A stretch of DNA of 64,000 nucleotides from assembly GCF_036014015.1 (NCBI RefSeq), contig NZ_CP107905.1:2666001-2730000 (forward strand), given 5' to 3'. The position numbers were made by a program, and so were the translations under genes. The notes below the pieces were generated by a model, which had not been told where the DNA came from, did no database searches, and saw nothing but the letters and a program-made list of their open reading frames with translations. This DNA comes from Streptomyces sp. NBC_00457 (GTDB taxonomy: Bacteria; Actinomycetota; Actinomycetes; Streptomycetales; Streptomycetaceae). Positions within the stretch are counted from its first letter, which is position 1. Each line of letters starts with the position of its first letter. This document shows, piece after piece, positions 50,144-58,611 of the stretch.

Positions 50144-51841
50144 ATGGCCGCCACCCCGCAGAACCCTGCCGCCGCGACTCCCCGCCGCAAGGTGAGCCGT
50201 CACCGCGGTGAGGGCCAGTGGGCCGCGGGGCACTTCACCCCGCTCAACGGCAACGAGCAGTTCAAGAAGGACGACGACGGTCTCAATGTGCGGACACGCA
50301 TTGAGACGATCTACTCCAAGCGGGGCTTCGACTCGATCGACCCCAACGACCTGCGCGGCCGGATGCGCTGGTGGGGCCTGTACACCCAGCGCAAGCCCGG
50401 GATCGACGGCGGCAAGACCGCGATCCTGGAGCCGGAGGAGCTGGACGACGAGTACTTCATGCTGCGCGTCCGCATCGACGGCGGCCGGCTCACCACCGAG
50501 CAGCTGCGGGTGGTCGGTGAGATCTCGCAGGAGTTCGCGCGGGGCACCGCCGACATCACCGACCGGCAGAACGTCCAGTACCACTGGATCCGGATCGAGG
50601 ACGTGCCGGAGATCTGGGAGCGGCTGGAGGCGGTCGGCCTGTCCACCACCGAGGCCTGCGGTGACACCCCCCGTGTGATCCTCGGCTCGCCCGTCGCCGG
50701 TATCGCCGAGGACGAGATCATCGACGGCACCCCGGCGATCGAGGAGATCCACCGCCGGATCGTCGGCAACAAGGACTTCTCGAACCTGCCCCGCAAGTTC
50801 AAGTCCGCGGTCTCCGGCTCGCCGCTCCTCGACGTGGCGCACGAGATCAACGACGTCGCCTTCGTCGGCGTCAACCACCCCGAGCACGGCCCCGGCTTCG
50901 ACGTCTGGGTCGGCGGCGGGCTGTCCACCAACCCGAAGATCGGTCAGCGCCTCGGCGCCTGGGTCCCGCTCGACGAGGTCCCGGACGTCTACGAGGGCGT
51001 CGTCTCGATCTTCCGCGACTACGGCTACCGGCGGCTGCGCACCCGCGCCCGGCTGAAGTTCCTGCTCGCCGACTGGGGCGTGGAGAAGTTCCGCCAGGTC
51101 CTCGAGGACGAGTACCTCAAGCGCAAGCTCATCGACGGCCCGGCGCCCGCCCAGCCCGTGGAGCGCTGGCGCGACCACGTCGGTGTGCACCGGCAGAAGG
51201 ACGGCCGTTTCTACGTCGGTTTCGCCCCGCGCGTGGGCCGCGTGGACGGCACCACGCTGACGAAGATCGCCGAGCTGGCCGAGGCCCACGGCTCGGGCCG
51301 GGTGCGGACCACCGCCGAGCAGAAGATGCTCGTCCTCGATGTCACCGAGGAGCAGGTCGAGTCGCTGGTCGAGGGCCTGGAGGCGCTGGACCTCACGGTG
51401 AAGCCCTCGCCGTTCCGGCGCGGCACCATGGCCTGCACCGGCATCGAGTACTGCAAGCTCGCCATCGTCGAGACCAAGGCGCGCGGCTCCGCGCTGATCG
51501 ACGAACTGGAGCGCCGTATCCCGGACTTCGACGAGCCGATCACCATCAACATCAACGGCTGCCCGAACGCCTGCGCCCGTATCCAGGTGGCGGACATCGG
51601 TCTCAAGGGGCAGCTGGTCCTCAACGACCAGGGCGAGCAGGTCGAGGGCTTCCAGGTGCACCTGGGCGGCGCGCTCGGTCTGGAGGCGGGCTTCGGCCGC
51701 AAGGTGCGCGGTCTGAAGGTGACGTCGGACGAACTGCCGGACTACGTGGAGCGCGTGCTCAAGCGCTTCGAGGCCGAGCGCGAGGAGGGCGAGCGGTTCG
51801 CCGCCTGGGCCTCGCGGGCCAGTGAGGAGTCCCTCTCATGA
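50144..51841 (+). CDS. Assimilatory sulfite reductase (ferredoxin-type, siroheme)
   Basis: 565 aa. Reduces sulfite to sulfide with six electrons. Two homologous nitrite/sulfite reductase halves: ITDRQNVQYHWIRIEDVPE in the first and RTTAEQKMLVLDV in the second. The four [4Fe-4S]/siroheme ligands are Cys431-x5-Cys437 (ACTGIEYC) and Cys473-x3-Cys477 (NGCPNAC). Siroheme-anion Arg/Lys positions look conserved (RTRARLKFLLADWG). Position ahead of cysH and the ferrochelatase-like gene favours sulfite over nitrite. The ATG at 50144 follows GAAGGA. Its stop overlaps the next ATG by 4 nt. Confidence 0.93.
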   Translation: MAATPQNPAAATPRRKVSRHRGEGQWAAGHFTPLNGNEQFKKDDDGLNVRTRIETIYSKRGFDSIDPNDLRGRMRWWGLYTQRKPGIDGGKTAILEPEELDDEYFMLRVRIDGGRLTTEQLRVVGEISQEFARGTADITDRQNVQYHWIRIEDVPEIWERLEAVGLSTTEACGDTPRVILGSPVAGIAEDEIIDGTPAIEEIHRRIVGNKDFSNLPRKFKSAVSGSPLLDVAHEINDVAFVGVNHPEHGPGFDVWVGGGLSTNPKIGQRLGAWVPLDEVPDVYEGVVSIFRDYGYRRLRTRARLKFLLADWGVEKFRQVLEDEYLKRKLIDGPAPAQPVERWRDHVGVHRQKDGRFYVGFAPRVGRVDGTTLTKIAELAEAHGSGRVRTTAEQKMLVLDVTEEQVESLVEGLEALDLTVKPSPFRRGTMACTGIEYCKLAIVETKARGSALIDELERRIPDFDEPITININGCPNACARIQVADIGLKGQLVLNDQGEQVEGFQVHLGGALGLEAGFGRKVRGLKVTSDELPDYVERVLKRFEAEREEGERFAAWASRASEESLS

Positions 51842-52017
51842 GCGAGCGCGCGGCTCCCTTCTACTGCCCCTACTGCGGCGACGAGGACCTTCGTCCCAGC
51901 GAACAGGGCCACGGCGCGTGGGAATGCGCGGCGTGCAACCGCGCATTCCAGTTGAAGTTCCTCGGGCTGCTTGCCCGGGGGCTTCGGCAGACGGAGTCAG
52001 GGGGAGAGCAGATATGA
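51838..52017 (+). CDS. 59-aa Zn-ribbon-like protein of the sulfur operon
   Basis: A small gene coupled on both sides: its ATG overlaps the sulfite reductase stop (ATGA) and its stop overlaps the cysH start (ATGA). It encodes two CxxC pairs, Cys10-PY-Cys13 and Cys30-AA-Cys33, in the order YCPYCG and WECAACNR, a rubredoxin/Zn-ribbon knuckle arrangement, with a basic/hydrophobic C-terminal helix (FQLKFLGLLARGLRQ). I do not know a demonstrated function. Location suggests a role with the two reductases: electron delivery, Fe-S assembly or docking. Confidence 0.85.
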   Translation: MSERAAPFYCPYCGDEDLRPSEQGHGAWECAACNRAFQLKFLGLLARGLRQTESGGEQI

Positions 52018-52724
52018 ACACCGTTCAGGAAGAGCGCACGACCGACGATCTCAAGGCGCTCGCCGAGCAGGCGGGCCGTGACCTGGAGGACGCCTCGGCG
52101 CTGGAGATTCTCCAGTGGGCCGCCCGTACCTTCGGTAACCGTTTCTGCGTTACCTCTTCCATGGAGGACGCGGTCGTCGCACACCTCGCCTCCCGTGCGC
52201 TGCCCGGTGTTGACGTGGTGTTCCTCGACACCGGCTATCACTTCCCGGAGACGATCGGGACCAGGGACGCGGTGGAGGCGGTGATGGACGTCAACCTCAT
52301 CACCCTGACCCCGCGTCAGACGGTCGCCGAGCAGGACGCGGAGTACGGCCCCAAGCTGCATGACCGCAACCCCGACCTGTGCTGCAAGCTGCGCAAGGTC
52401 CAGCCGCTGGAGGAAGGCCTCAAGGACTACGCGGCCTGGGCGACCGGACTGCGCCGCGACGAGTCCGAGAGCCGGGCCGACACCCCCGTCGTCGGCTGGG
52501 ACGACAAGCGCCAGAAGGTCAAGATCTCGCCGATCGCCCGCTGGAGTCAGGACGACGTCGACGCCTACGTCGCCGAGCACGGCGTCCTGACCAACCCCCT
52601 GCTGATGGACGGCTACTCCTCCATCGGCTGCGCCCCCTGCACCCGTCGTGTCCTCGAGGGCGAGGACGCACGCGCCGGCCGCTGGGCGGGCCGCGCCAAG
52701 ACCGAGTGCGGGCTGCACCTGTGA
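52014..52724 (+). CDS. cysH: Adenylylsulfate (APS) reductase
   Basis: 236 aa. Reduces APS to sulfite using thioredoxin. The Fe-S ligands that distinguish APS reductases from PAPS reductases are all present: Cys123-Cys124 (DLCCKLRK), Cys206 and Cys209 (IGCAPCTRR). The catalytic Cys232 is in TECGLHL at the C-terminus. Substrate-binding segments SSMEDAVVAH, LDTGYHFPET and TGLRRDES are intact. So the operon probably bypasses PAPS, and the adjacent cysC would serve PAPS-dependent sulfation. 4-nt overlaps link it to the Zn-ribbon gene and (via GTGA) to a possible cysC start. Confidence 0.95.
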   Translation: MNTVQEERTTDDLKALAEQAGRDLEDASALEILQWAARTFGNRFCVTSSMEDAVVAHLASRALPGVDVVFLDTGYHFPETIGTRDAVEAVMDVNLITLTPRQTVAEQDAEYGPKLHDRNPDLCCKLRKVQPLEEGLKDYAAWATGLRRDESESRADTPVVGWDDKRQKVKISPIARWSQDDVDAYVAEHGVLTNPLLMDGYSSIGCAPCTRRVLEGEDARAGRWAGRAKTECGLHL

Positions 52725-52750
52725 CCATCAACCCGACCCTGGAGATGCAA

Positions 52751-53287
52751 GTGACGACCGGAGCCACCGTCTGGCTCACGGGTCTGCCGAGCGCCGGCAA
52801 GACCACGATCGCGTACGAGCTGGCCGGCCGGCTGCGCGCGGAGGGCCACCGTGTCGAGGTACTCGACGGCGACGAGATCCGCGAGTTCATCTCGGCCGGC
52901 CTCGGCTTCAGCCGCGAGGACCGGCACACCAATGTGCAGCGCATCGGCTTCCTCGCCGAACTGCTGGCCCGTAACGGCGTCAAGGCCCTGGTCCCGGTGA
53001 TCGCGCCGTACGCCGACAGCCGCGAGGCGGTGCGCAAGCGCCACCAGGAGAGCGGGGCGCCGTACCTGGAAGTGCATGTGGCCACCCCGGTCGACGTGTG
53101 CAGCGAGCGGGATGTGAAGGGTCTGTACGCCAAGCAGGCGGCGGGCGAGCTGACCGGGCTGACGGGGGTCGACGACCCGTACGAGGAGCCCGAGTCGCCC
53201 GACCTGCGGATCGAGTCGCAGAACCAGACCGTGCAGGAGTCCGCGGCCGCGCTCCACGGCCTGCTCACCGAAAGGGGACTGGCATGA
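52751..53287 (+). CDS. cysC: Adenylylsulfate kinase
   Basis: 178 aa. Phosphorylates APS to PAPS. P-loop GLPSAGKTT at ~residue 11, DGDEIREFISAGLGFSREDR (APS binding), and GLYAKQAAGELTGLTGVDDPY (lid region with the typical Lys/Leu-Thr-Gly motif). The GTG at 52751 (VTTGATVWLTG) has GGAG six nt upstream; a GTG at 52721 that overlaps the cysH stop (GTGA) would add ten residues. Its stop overlaps the cysD start by 4 nt. Because CysH is APS-type, the PAPS made here may mainly feed sulfotransferases. Confidence 0.94.
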   Translation: MTTGATVWLTGLPSAGKTTIAYELAGRLRAEGHRVEVLDGDEIREFISAGLGFSREDRHTNVQRIGFLAELLARNGVKALVPVIAPYADSREAVRKRHQESGAPYLEVHVATPVDVCSERDVKGLYAKQAAGELTGLTGVDDPYEEPESPDLRIESQNQTVQESAAALHGLLTERGLA

Positions 53288-54219
53288 CGACCGTGGTCAC
53301 GACGCAGGAGGGTACGGACACCCCGTACGCCCTGTCCCACCTCGACGCCCTGGAGTCGGAGGGCGTGCACATCTTCCGGGAGGTGGCGGGCGAGTTCGAG
53401 CGGCCGGTGATCCTCTTCTCCGGGGGCAAGGACTCCATCGTCATGCTGCATCTGGCGCTGAAGGCGTTCGCCCCCGCGGCGATTCCCTTCTCGCTGCTGC
53501 ACGTGGACACCGGCCACAACTTCCCCGAGGTGCTGGAGTACCGGGACCGTACGGTCGCCCAGCACGGGCTGCGGCTGCATGTCGCGTCCGTGCAGGACTA
53601 CATCGACCGCGGTGTCCTCAAGGAGCGCCCGGACGGGACGCGGAATCCGCTGCAGACGCTGCCGCTGACCGAGAAGATCCAGGCGGAGAAGTTCGACGCC
53701 GTCTTCGGCGGCGGACGCCGCGACGAGGAGAAGGCCCGCGCCAAGGAGCGGGTGTTCTCGCTGCGGGACGAGTTCTCGCAGTGGGACCCCCGCCGCCAGC
53801 GCCCCGAGCTGTGGAACCTCTACAACGGCCGCCACGCACCCGGCGAACACGTCCGCGTCTTCCCGCTGTCCAACTGGACCGAGCTGGACGTGTGGCAGTA
53901 CATCGCCCGCGAGGGCATCGAACTGCCGGAGATCTACTTCGCACACGAGCGTGAGGTGTTCCAGCGGGCCGGAATGTGGCTCACGGCCGGCGAGTGGGGC
54001 GGGCCGCAGGCGACCGAGACGGTGGAGAAGCGGCAGGTCCGCTACCGCACCGTCGGCGACATGTCCTGCACCGGCGCCGTCGACTCCGACGCGACGACGC
54101 TGGAGGCCGTGATCACCGAGATCGCCGCGTCCCGGCTCACCGAGCGCGGCGCCACCCGCGCCGACGACAAGCTCTCCGAGGCCGCGATGGAAGACCGCAA
54201 GCGCGAGGGGTACTTCTAA
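53284..54219 (+). CDS. cysD: Sulfate adenylyltransferase subunit 2
   Basis: 311 aa. With CysN forms ATP sulfurylase, making APS from sulfate and ATP. PP-loop VILFSGGKDSIVMLHLALKA near residue 45, then LLHVDTGHNFPEVLEYRD, VFGGGRRDEEKARAKER and PLSNWTELDVWQYI, all characteristic of CysD. The ATG at 53284 overlaps the cysC stop (ATGA). cysN follows after two nt. Confidence 0.96.
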   Translation: MTTVVTTQEGTDTPYALSHLDALESEGVHIFREVAGEFERPVILFSGGKDSIVMLHLALKAFAPAAIPFSLLHVDTGHNFPEVLEYRDRTVAQHGLRLHVASVQDYIDRGVLKERPDGTRNPLQTLPLTEKIQAEKFDAVFGGGRRDEEKARAKERVFSLRDEFSQWDPRRQRPELWNLYNGRHAPGEHVRVFPLSNWTELDVWQYIAREGIELPEIYFAHEREVFQRAGMWLTAGEWGGPQATETVEKRQVRYRTVGDMSCTGAVDSDATTLEAVITEIAASRLTERGATRADDKLSEAAMEDRKREGYF

Positions 54220-54221
54220 CG

Positions 54222-55577
54222 ATGTCCAGCACCACCGAACCCACCGAGCCGCTGTCGGTCGAGCAGCTGTCGGAGACCACCCTGCTGCGTTTCGCGACGG
54301 CGGGCTCGGTCGACGACGGCAAGTCCACGCTCGTCGGACGGCTGCTGCACGACTCCAAGTCGATCCTCACCGATCAACTGGAGGCGGTTGAGCGCGCGTC
54401 GGCCTCGCGAGGTCAGGACGCCCCCGACCTCGCCCTCCTCACCGACGGCCTGCGCGCCGAGCGCGAGCAGGGCATCACCATCGACGTGGCCTACCGCTAC
54501 TTCGCCACGCCCAAGCGCCGCTTCATCCTCGCCGACACGCCCGGCCATGTGCAGTACACCCGCAACATGGTGACGGGTGCCTCCACCGCCGAGCTGACGG
54601 TGATCCTGATCGACGCGCGCAACGGCGTCGTCGAGCAGACCCGCCGGCACGCGGCGCTGGCGGCGCTGCTGCGGGTTCCGCACGTGGTCCTCGCCGTCAA
54701 CAAGATGGACCTCGTCGACTACAAGGAAGCCGTGTTCGCCGCGATCGCCGAGGAGTTCACGGCGTACGCGACCGAGCTGGGCGTCCCCGAGGTCACCGCG
54801 ATCCCGATCTCGGCGCTCGCGGGCGACAACGTGGTGGAGCCGTCCGCGGTCATGGACTGGTACGGCGGCCCGACGGTGCTCGAGCACCTGGAGACGGTGC
54901 CCGTCGCCCACGACCTGAGCCACTGCCACGCCCGGCTGCCCGTGCAGTACGTGATCCGGCCGCAGACCGCCGAGCACCCGGACTACCGGGGCTACGCGGG
55001 CCAGATCGCGGCCGGTTCGTTCCACGTCGGCGAGCAGATCACGGTCCTGCCGGCCGGCCGCTCGACGAAGATCAGCGGTATCGACCTGCTCGGCGAGCCC
55101 GTCGACGTCGCCTGGACCACCCAGTCGGTGACGCTCCTGCTCGAGGACGACATCGACATCTCGCGCGGCGACCTGATCGTGCCCAGCAAGGACGCCCCGC
55201 CCACCACGCAGGACATCGAGGCGACCGTCTGCCATGTCGCGGACGCCCCGCTGACCGTGGGCCACCGGGTGCTGCTCAAGCACGGGACCCGTACCGTCAA
55301 GGCGATCGTCAAGGACATCCCGTCCCGGCTCACCCTCGACGACCTGTCCCTGCACCCGCACCCGGGACAGCTCGTCGCCAACGACATCGGCCGGGTGAAG
55401 ATCCGCACCGCCGAGCCGCTGCCGGTCGACTCCTACGCCGACTCGCGCCGCACCGGCTCGTTCATCCTGATCGACCCGAACGACGGCACCACGCTCACCG
55501 CGGGCATGGTCGGCGAGTCGTTCGCCTCCCCGGAGCCGGTCCGGGACGAGGGCGACGACGACGGGTGGGACTTCTGA
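54222..55577 (+). CDS. cysN: Sulfate adenylyltransferase subunit 1 (GTPase)
   Basis: 451 aa. Regulatory GTPase subunit of ATP sulfurylase, EF-Tu-like. G1 TAGSVDDGKSTLVGRLL at ~residue 28, G2/switch EREQGITIDVAYRYF, G3 ILADTPGHVQYTRNM, G4 VNKMD and G5 ISALAGDN, followed by two beta-barrel domains. No APS-kinase fusion at the C-terminus, consistent with a separate cysC. The start ATG at 54222 lies directly after cysD. It drives APS synthesis by GTP hydrolysis. Confidence 0.96.
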   Translation: MSSTTEPTEPLSVEQLSETTLLRFATAGSVDDGKSTLVGRLLHDSKSILTDQLEAVERASASRGQDAPDLALLTDGLRAEREQGITIDVAYRYFATPKRRFILADTPGHVQYTRNMVTGASTAELTVILIDARNGVVEQTRRHAALAALLRVPHVVLAVNKMDLVDYKEAVFAAIAEEFTAYATELGVPEVTAIPISALAGDNVVEPSAVMDWYGGPTVLEHLETVPVAHDLSHCHARLPVQYVIRPQTAEHPDYRGYAGQIAAGSFHVGEQITVLPAGRSTKISGIDLLGEPVDVAWTTQSVTLLLEDDIDISRGDLIVPSKDAPPTTQDIEATVCHVADAPLTVGHRVLLKHGTRTVKAIVKDIPSRLTLDDLSLHPHPGQLVANDIGRVKIRTAEPLPVDSYADSRRTGSFILIDPNDGTTLTAGMVGESFASPEPVRDEGDDDGWDF

Positions 55578-55579
55578 CC

Positions 55580-55684
55580 ATGAACTCCCCCGATGTCTAC
55601 TCCACGTTCGCGAAGGAGGGCGGCCGCGTCGGCAGCGGCGCTCTCGGCAGCGGGCAGGGCGGGGTGGCGCGATGTGCGTGCTGA
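55580..55684 (+). CDS. Possible 34-aa ORF after cysN with terminal Cys codons
   Basis: Starts two nt after the cysN stop, with GGTGGGA nine nt upstream; begins MNSPDVYSTF and ends GVARCAC-stop. A second overlapping short frame (55672-55761) starts MCVLTY. Cys codons next to the stop could act as a sensor for the transporter genes downstream, or this may be a small conserved protein or a chance ORF. Low confidence. Confidence 0.35.
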   Translation: MNSPDVYSTFAKEGGRVGSGALGSGQGGVARCAC

Positions 55685-55800
55685 CGTACGCGCACCGCTC
55701 GCGCGCCCTCACCCCCCACCGCCGTAGACGAAAACCTGCCGCCCTCCCGGCCGCGACCTGAGAGACCGTGACCGCCGGGCCTCCGAGAGGAACCCCTCCC

Positions 55801-56904
55801 GTGCCTGCCACATTCGCCGTACGTCGCACCCTCGCGGTGATCGCCGCGCTCCCCCTCCTCACCCTCGCCGCCTGCGGCTACGGCTCTCAGGCCGAGGACG
55901 ACGGCACCGCCAAGGTGGCCGCGGGAGCGGAGAAGATCGACGGTCTCGACTCCGTCCGGATCGGCTACTTCGGGAACCTGACCCACGGGACCGCGCTGGT
56001 GGGCGCGAACAAGGGCTACTTCCAGAAGGCGCTCGGCGCGACCGAGGCCCAGTACCAGATCTTCAACGCCGGTCCCTCCGAGATCGAGGCGCTGAACTCC
56101 GACTCCATCGACATCGGCTGGATCGGCCCCTCCCCTGCGATCAACGGCTACACCGCGTCGGGCGGCAAGAACCTGCGCATCATCGGCGGTTCGGCGTCCG
56201 GCGGTGTGAAGCTGGTCGTCGACCCGGAGAAGATCAAGTCCCTGAAGGACGTCAAGGGCAAGAAGATCGCGACTCCTCAGCTGGGCAACACACAGGACGT
56301 GGCGTTCCTCAACTGGGTCTCGGAGCAGGGCTGGAGGGTCGACGCGGAGAGCGGCAAGGGCGATGTCTCCGTGGTCCGCACCGACAACAAGATCACGCCG
56401 GACGCCTACAAGTCCGGCTCCATCGACGGTGCCTGGGTGCCGGAGCCGACCGCGTCCAAGCTGGTCGCCGAGGGCGGCAAGGTGCTGCTGGACGAGTCGG
56501 ACCTGTGGCCGGACAAGAAGTTCGTGATCACGAACATCATCGTGCGGCAGGAATTCCTCAAGGAGCACCCGAAGGCCGTCGAGGCGGTGCTGAAGGCCTC
56601 GGTCGAGGCCAACAAGTGGATCAACGCCAACCCGGACGAGGCCAAGGCCGCGGCGAACAAGCAGCTGGAGACGGACTCGGGCAAGGCGCTGCCCGCCGAG
56701 GTCATCGACCCGGCCTGGACGTCGATCCAGTTCACCGACGACCCGCTGGCCGCCACCCTCAACACCGAGGCGGAGCACGCGGTCAAGGCCGGCCTGCTGG
56801 AGAAGCCCGACCTCAAGGGCATCTACGACCTCACGCTGCTCAACAAGGTCCTCAAGGCCGAGGGCGAGAGCACCGTCGACGACGCCGGTCTCGGCGCGAG
56901 CTGA
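55801..56904 (+). CDS. Sulfonate/nitrate-type ABC transporter binding lipoprotein
   Basis: 367 aa. Signal peptide with lipobox LAAC. SsuA/TauA-like: SVRIGYFGNLTHGTALVGANKG, SIDIGWIGPSPAINGYTASGG and GSIDGAWVPEPTASKLVAEGG. Likely binds an organosulfonate or sulfur compound because it follows cysN; nitrate or thiamine-precursor binding proteins share the fold. Start is the GTG at 55801 with GAGAGGA nine nt upstream. Leads a three-gene importer operon. Confidence 0.88.
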   Translation: MPATFAVRRTLAVIAALPLLTLAACGYGSQAEDDGTAKVAAGAEKIDGLDSVRIGYFGNLTHGTALVGANKGYFQKALGATEAQYQIFNAGPSEIEALNSDSIDIGWIGPSPAINGYTASGGKNLRIIGGSASGGVKLVVDPEKIKSLKDVKGKKIATPQLGNTQDVAFLNWVSEQGWRVDAESGKGDVSVVRTDNKITPDAYKSGSIDGAWVPEPTASKLVAEGGKVLLDESDLWPDKKFVITNIIVRQEFLKEHPKAVEAVLKASVEANKWINANPDEAKAAANKQLETDSGKALPAEVIDPAWTSIQFTDDPLAATLNTEAEHAVKAGLLEKPDLKGIYDLTLLNKVLKAEGESTVDDAGLGAS

Positions 56905-56940
56905 CCGAACGACCCGATGAGTTCCCAGGAGGTGACGACC

Positions 56941-57735
56941 ATGGCCACGACCACGACCCTCGCCAAGGCCGCAGACGACGCCGCGACGGCCGCACACGCC
57001 GCCCGGATCGAGCACGTCTCGAAGTCGTTTCCGGGCCCCGCCGGGCAGCAGCTCGTGCTGGACGACATCAGCATCGATGTCGCGCCCGGCGAGTTCGTCA
57101 CGCTCCTGGGGGCCTCGGGCTGCGGCAAGTCCACGCTGCTGAACCTGGTGGCCGGGCTCGACGCGCCCACCGCCGGGTCCATCACCACGGACGGCCGCCC
57201 GGCCCTGATGTTCCAGGAGCACGCCCTCTTCCCGTGGCTGACCGCGGGCAAGAACATCGAACTCGCCCTCAAACTCAGGGGCGTCGCGAAGAACGAGCGC
57301 CGCGACAAGGCCGAGGAACTCCTCGAACTCGTCCGGCTCAAGGGCGCGCACGGCAAGCGGGTGCACGAGCTGTCCGGCGGTATGCGCCAGCGCGTCGCCC
57401 TGGCCCGCGCGCTCGCCCAGGAGAGCCGGCTGCTGCTGATGGACGAGCCGTTCGCGGCGCTGGACGCCATCACGCGGGACGTCCTGCACGACGAGCTGAC
57501 CCGGATCTGGGCGGAGACCGGGGTGTCCGTTCTCTTCGTCACGCACAACGTGCGTGAGGCGGTGCGGCTCGCGCAGCGCGTCATCCTGCTGTCGTCGCGG
57601 CCCGGCCGGATCGCCCGCGAGTGGACGGTCGGCATCCCGCAGCCCCGCCGCATCGAGGACGCGCCCGTGGCGGAACTGTCCGTCGAGATCACCGAAGTAC
57701 TGCGTGGGGAGATCCGCCGTCATGGCCAGCACTGA
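56941..57735 (+). CDS. Sulfonate/nitrate-type ABC transporter ATPase
   Basis: 264 aa, SsuB/TauB-like. Walker A LGASGCGKSTLLNL, Q-loop MFQEHALFPWLT, signature LSGGMRQRVALARAL, Walker B LLLMDEPFAALD and switch His FVTHNVREA. The ATG at 56941 (MATTTTLAK) has GGAGG eight nt upstream; an in-frame ATG at 56917 lacks one. It overlaps the permease gene by 14 nt. The pathway position supports import of a sulfur source. Confidence 0.9.
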   Translation: MATTTTLAKAADDAATAAHAARIEHVSKSFPGPAGQQLVLDDISIDVAPGEFVTLLGASGCGKSTLLNLVAGLDAPTAGSITTDGRPALMFQEHALFPWLTAGKNIELALKLRGVAKNERRDKAEELLELVRLKGAHGKRVHELSGGMRQRVALARALAQESRLLLMDEPFAALDAITRDVLHDELTRIWAETGVSVLFVTHNVREAVRLAQRVILLSSRPGRIAREWTVGIPQPRRIEDAPVAELSVEITEVLRGEIRRHGQH

Positions 57736-58606
57736 CTCGAAGACGACGGAGGACCCCGGGAGCATCGAGGCGGGCCTCGACGCGCTGGAGACCTCGGTCA
57801 GCGGCCGGCCGCCCTTCCGGCAGACCCTCCGCGAGAAGATCCTGCCGCCGGTCATCGCCATCGCCGTGGTCCTCGTCGTCTGGCAGGGACTGATCTCCCT
57901 GAAGATCGTCGACGACCCCGCGAAGCTGCCCTCCCCCGGTGCCGTGTGGGCCGAGGTCGAGGACGCGTGGCTGAAGGGCACGCTGCTCGACTACATCTGG
58001 ACGAGCGTCTCGCGGGGCCTGTTCGGCTTCGCGCTCGCCCTCGTCATCGGCACGCCGCTCGGCCTGCTCGTGGCCCGGGTGAAGTTCGTGCGCGCGGCGA
58101 TCGGCCCGATCCTGTCCGGGCTGCAGTCGCTGCCGTCGGTGGCGTGGGTGCCGGCCGCCGTGATCTGGCTGGGCCTGAAGCCCGAGATGATGTATGCGGT
58201 GATCCTGCTCGGCGCGGTGCCGTCGATCGCCAACGGTCTGGTGTCCGGCGTCGACCAGGTGCCGCCGCTGATCCTGCGCGCGGGGCGGACGCTGGGGGCG
58301 ACCGGACTGCGCGGTACCTGGCACATCGTGATGCCCGCGGCGCTGCCCGGCTATGTGGCGGGGCTGAAGCAGGGGTGGGCGTTCTCCTGGCGCTCGCTGA
58401 TGGCCGCGGAGATCATCGCGCAGGCACCGGACCTGGGCGTGGGACTCGGCCAGTTGCTGGAGGTGGGCCGCACCAACAGCAGCATGGCGACGGTCTTCCT
58501 CGCCATCCTGCTCATCCTGTTCGTCGGTATCGCCATCGATCTGCTGATCTTCAGCCCGCTGGAGCGCTGGGTCCTGCGCACCCGCGGTCTGCTGGTGAAG
58601 AGCTGA
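57722..58606 (+). CDS. Sulfonate/nitrate-type ABC transporter permease
   Basis: 294 aa, SsuC/TauC-like, about six transmembrane helices after a ~45-residue cytoplasmic N-terminus. Coupling loop: DQVPPLILRAGRTLGATGLR, then HIVMPAALPGYVAGLKQGW. SLPSVAWVPAAVIWLGL is a family motif. It starts inside the ATPase gene (14-nt overlap) and ends five nt before the chelatase gene, so the three transporter genes and the chelatase are likely co-transcribed. Confidence 0.9.
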   Translation: MASTDSKTTEDPGSIEAGLDALETSVSGRPPFRQTLREKILPPVIAIAVVLVVWQGLISLKIVDDPAKLPSPGAVWAEVEDAWLKGTLLDYIWTSVSRGLFGFALALVIGTPLGLLVARVKFVRAAIGPILSGLQSLPSVAWVPAAVIWLGLKPEMMYAVILLGAVPSIANGLVSGVDQVPPLILRAGRTLGATGLRGTWHIVMPAALPGYVAGLKQGWAFSWRSLMAAEIIAQAPDLGVGLGQLLEVGRTNSSMATVFLAILLILFVGIAIDLLIFSPLERWVLRTRGLLVKS

Positions 58607-58611
58607 GTCCC

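Noticed and set aside
55597..57981. 794-aa minus-strand ORF opposite the sulfonate-type importer
   Set aside because: Antisense of three clearly real coupled genes; composition typical of a high-GC shadow.
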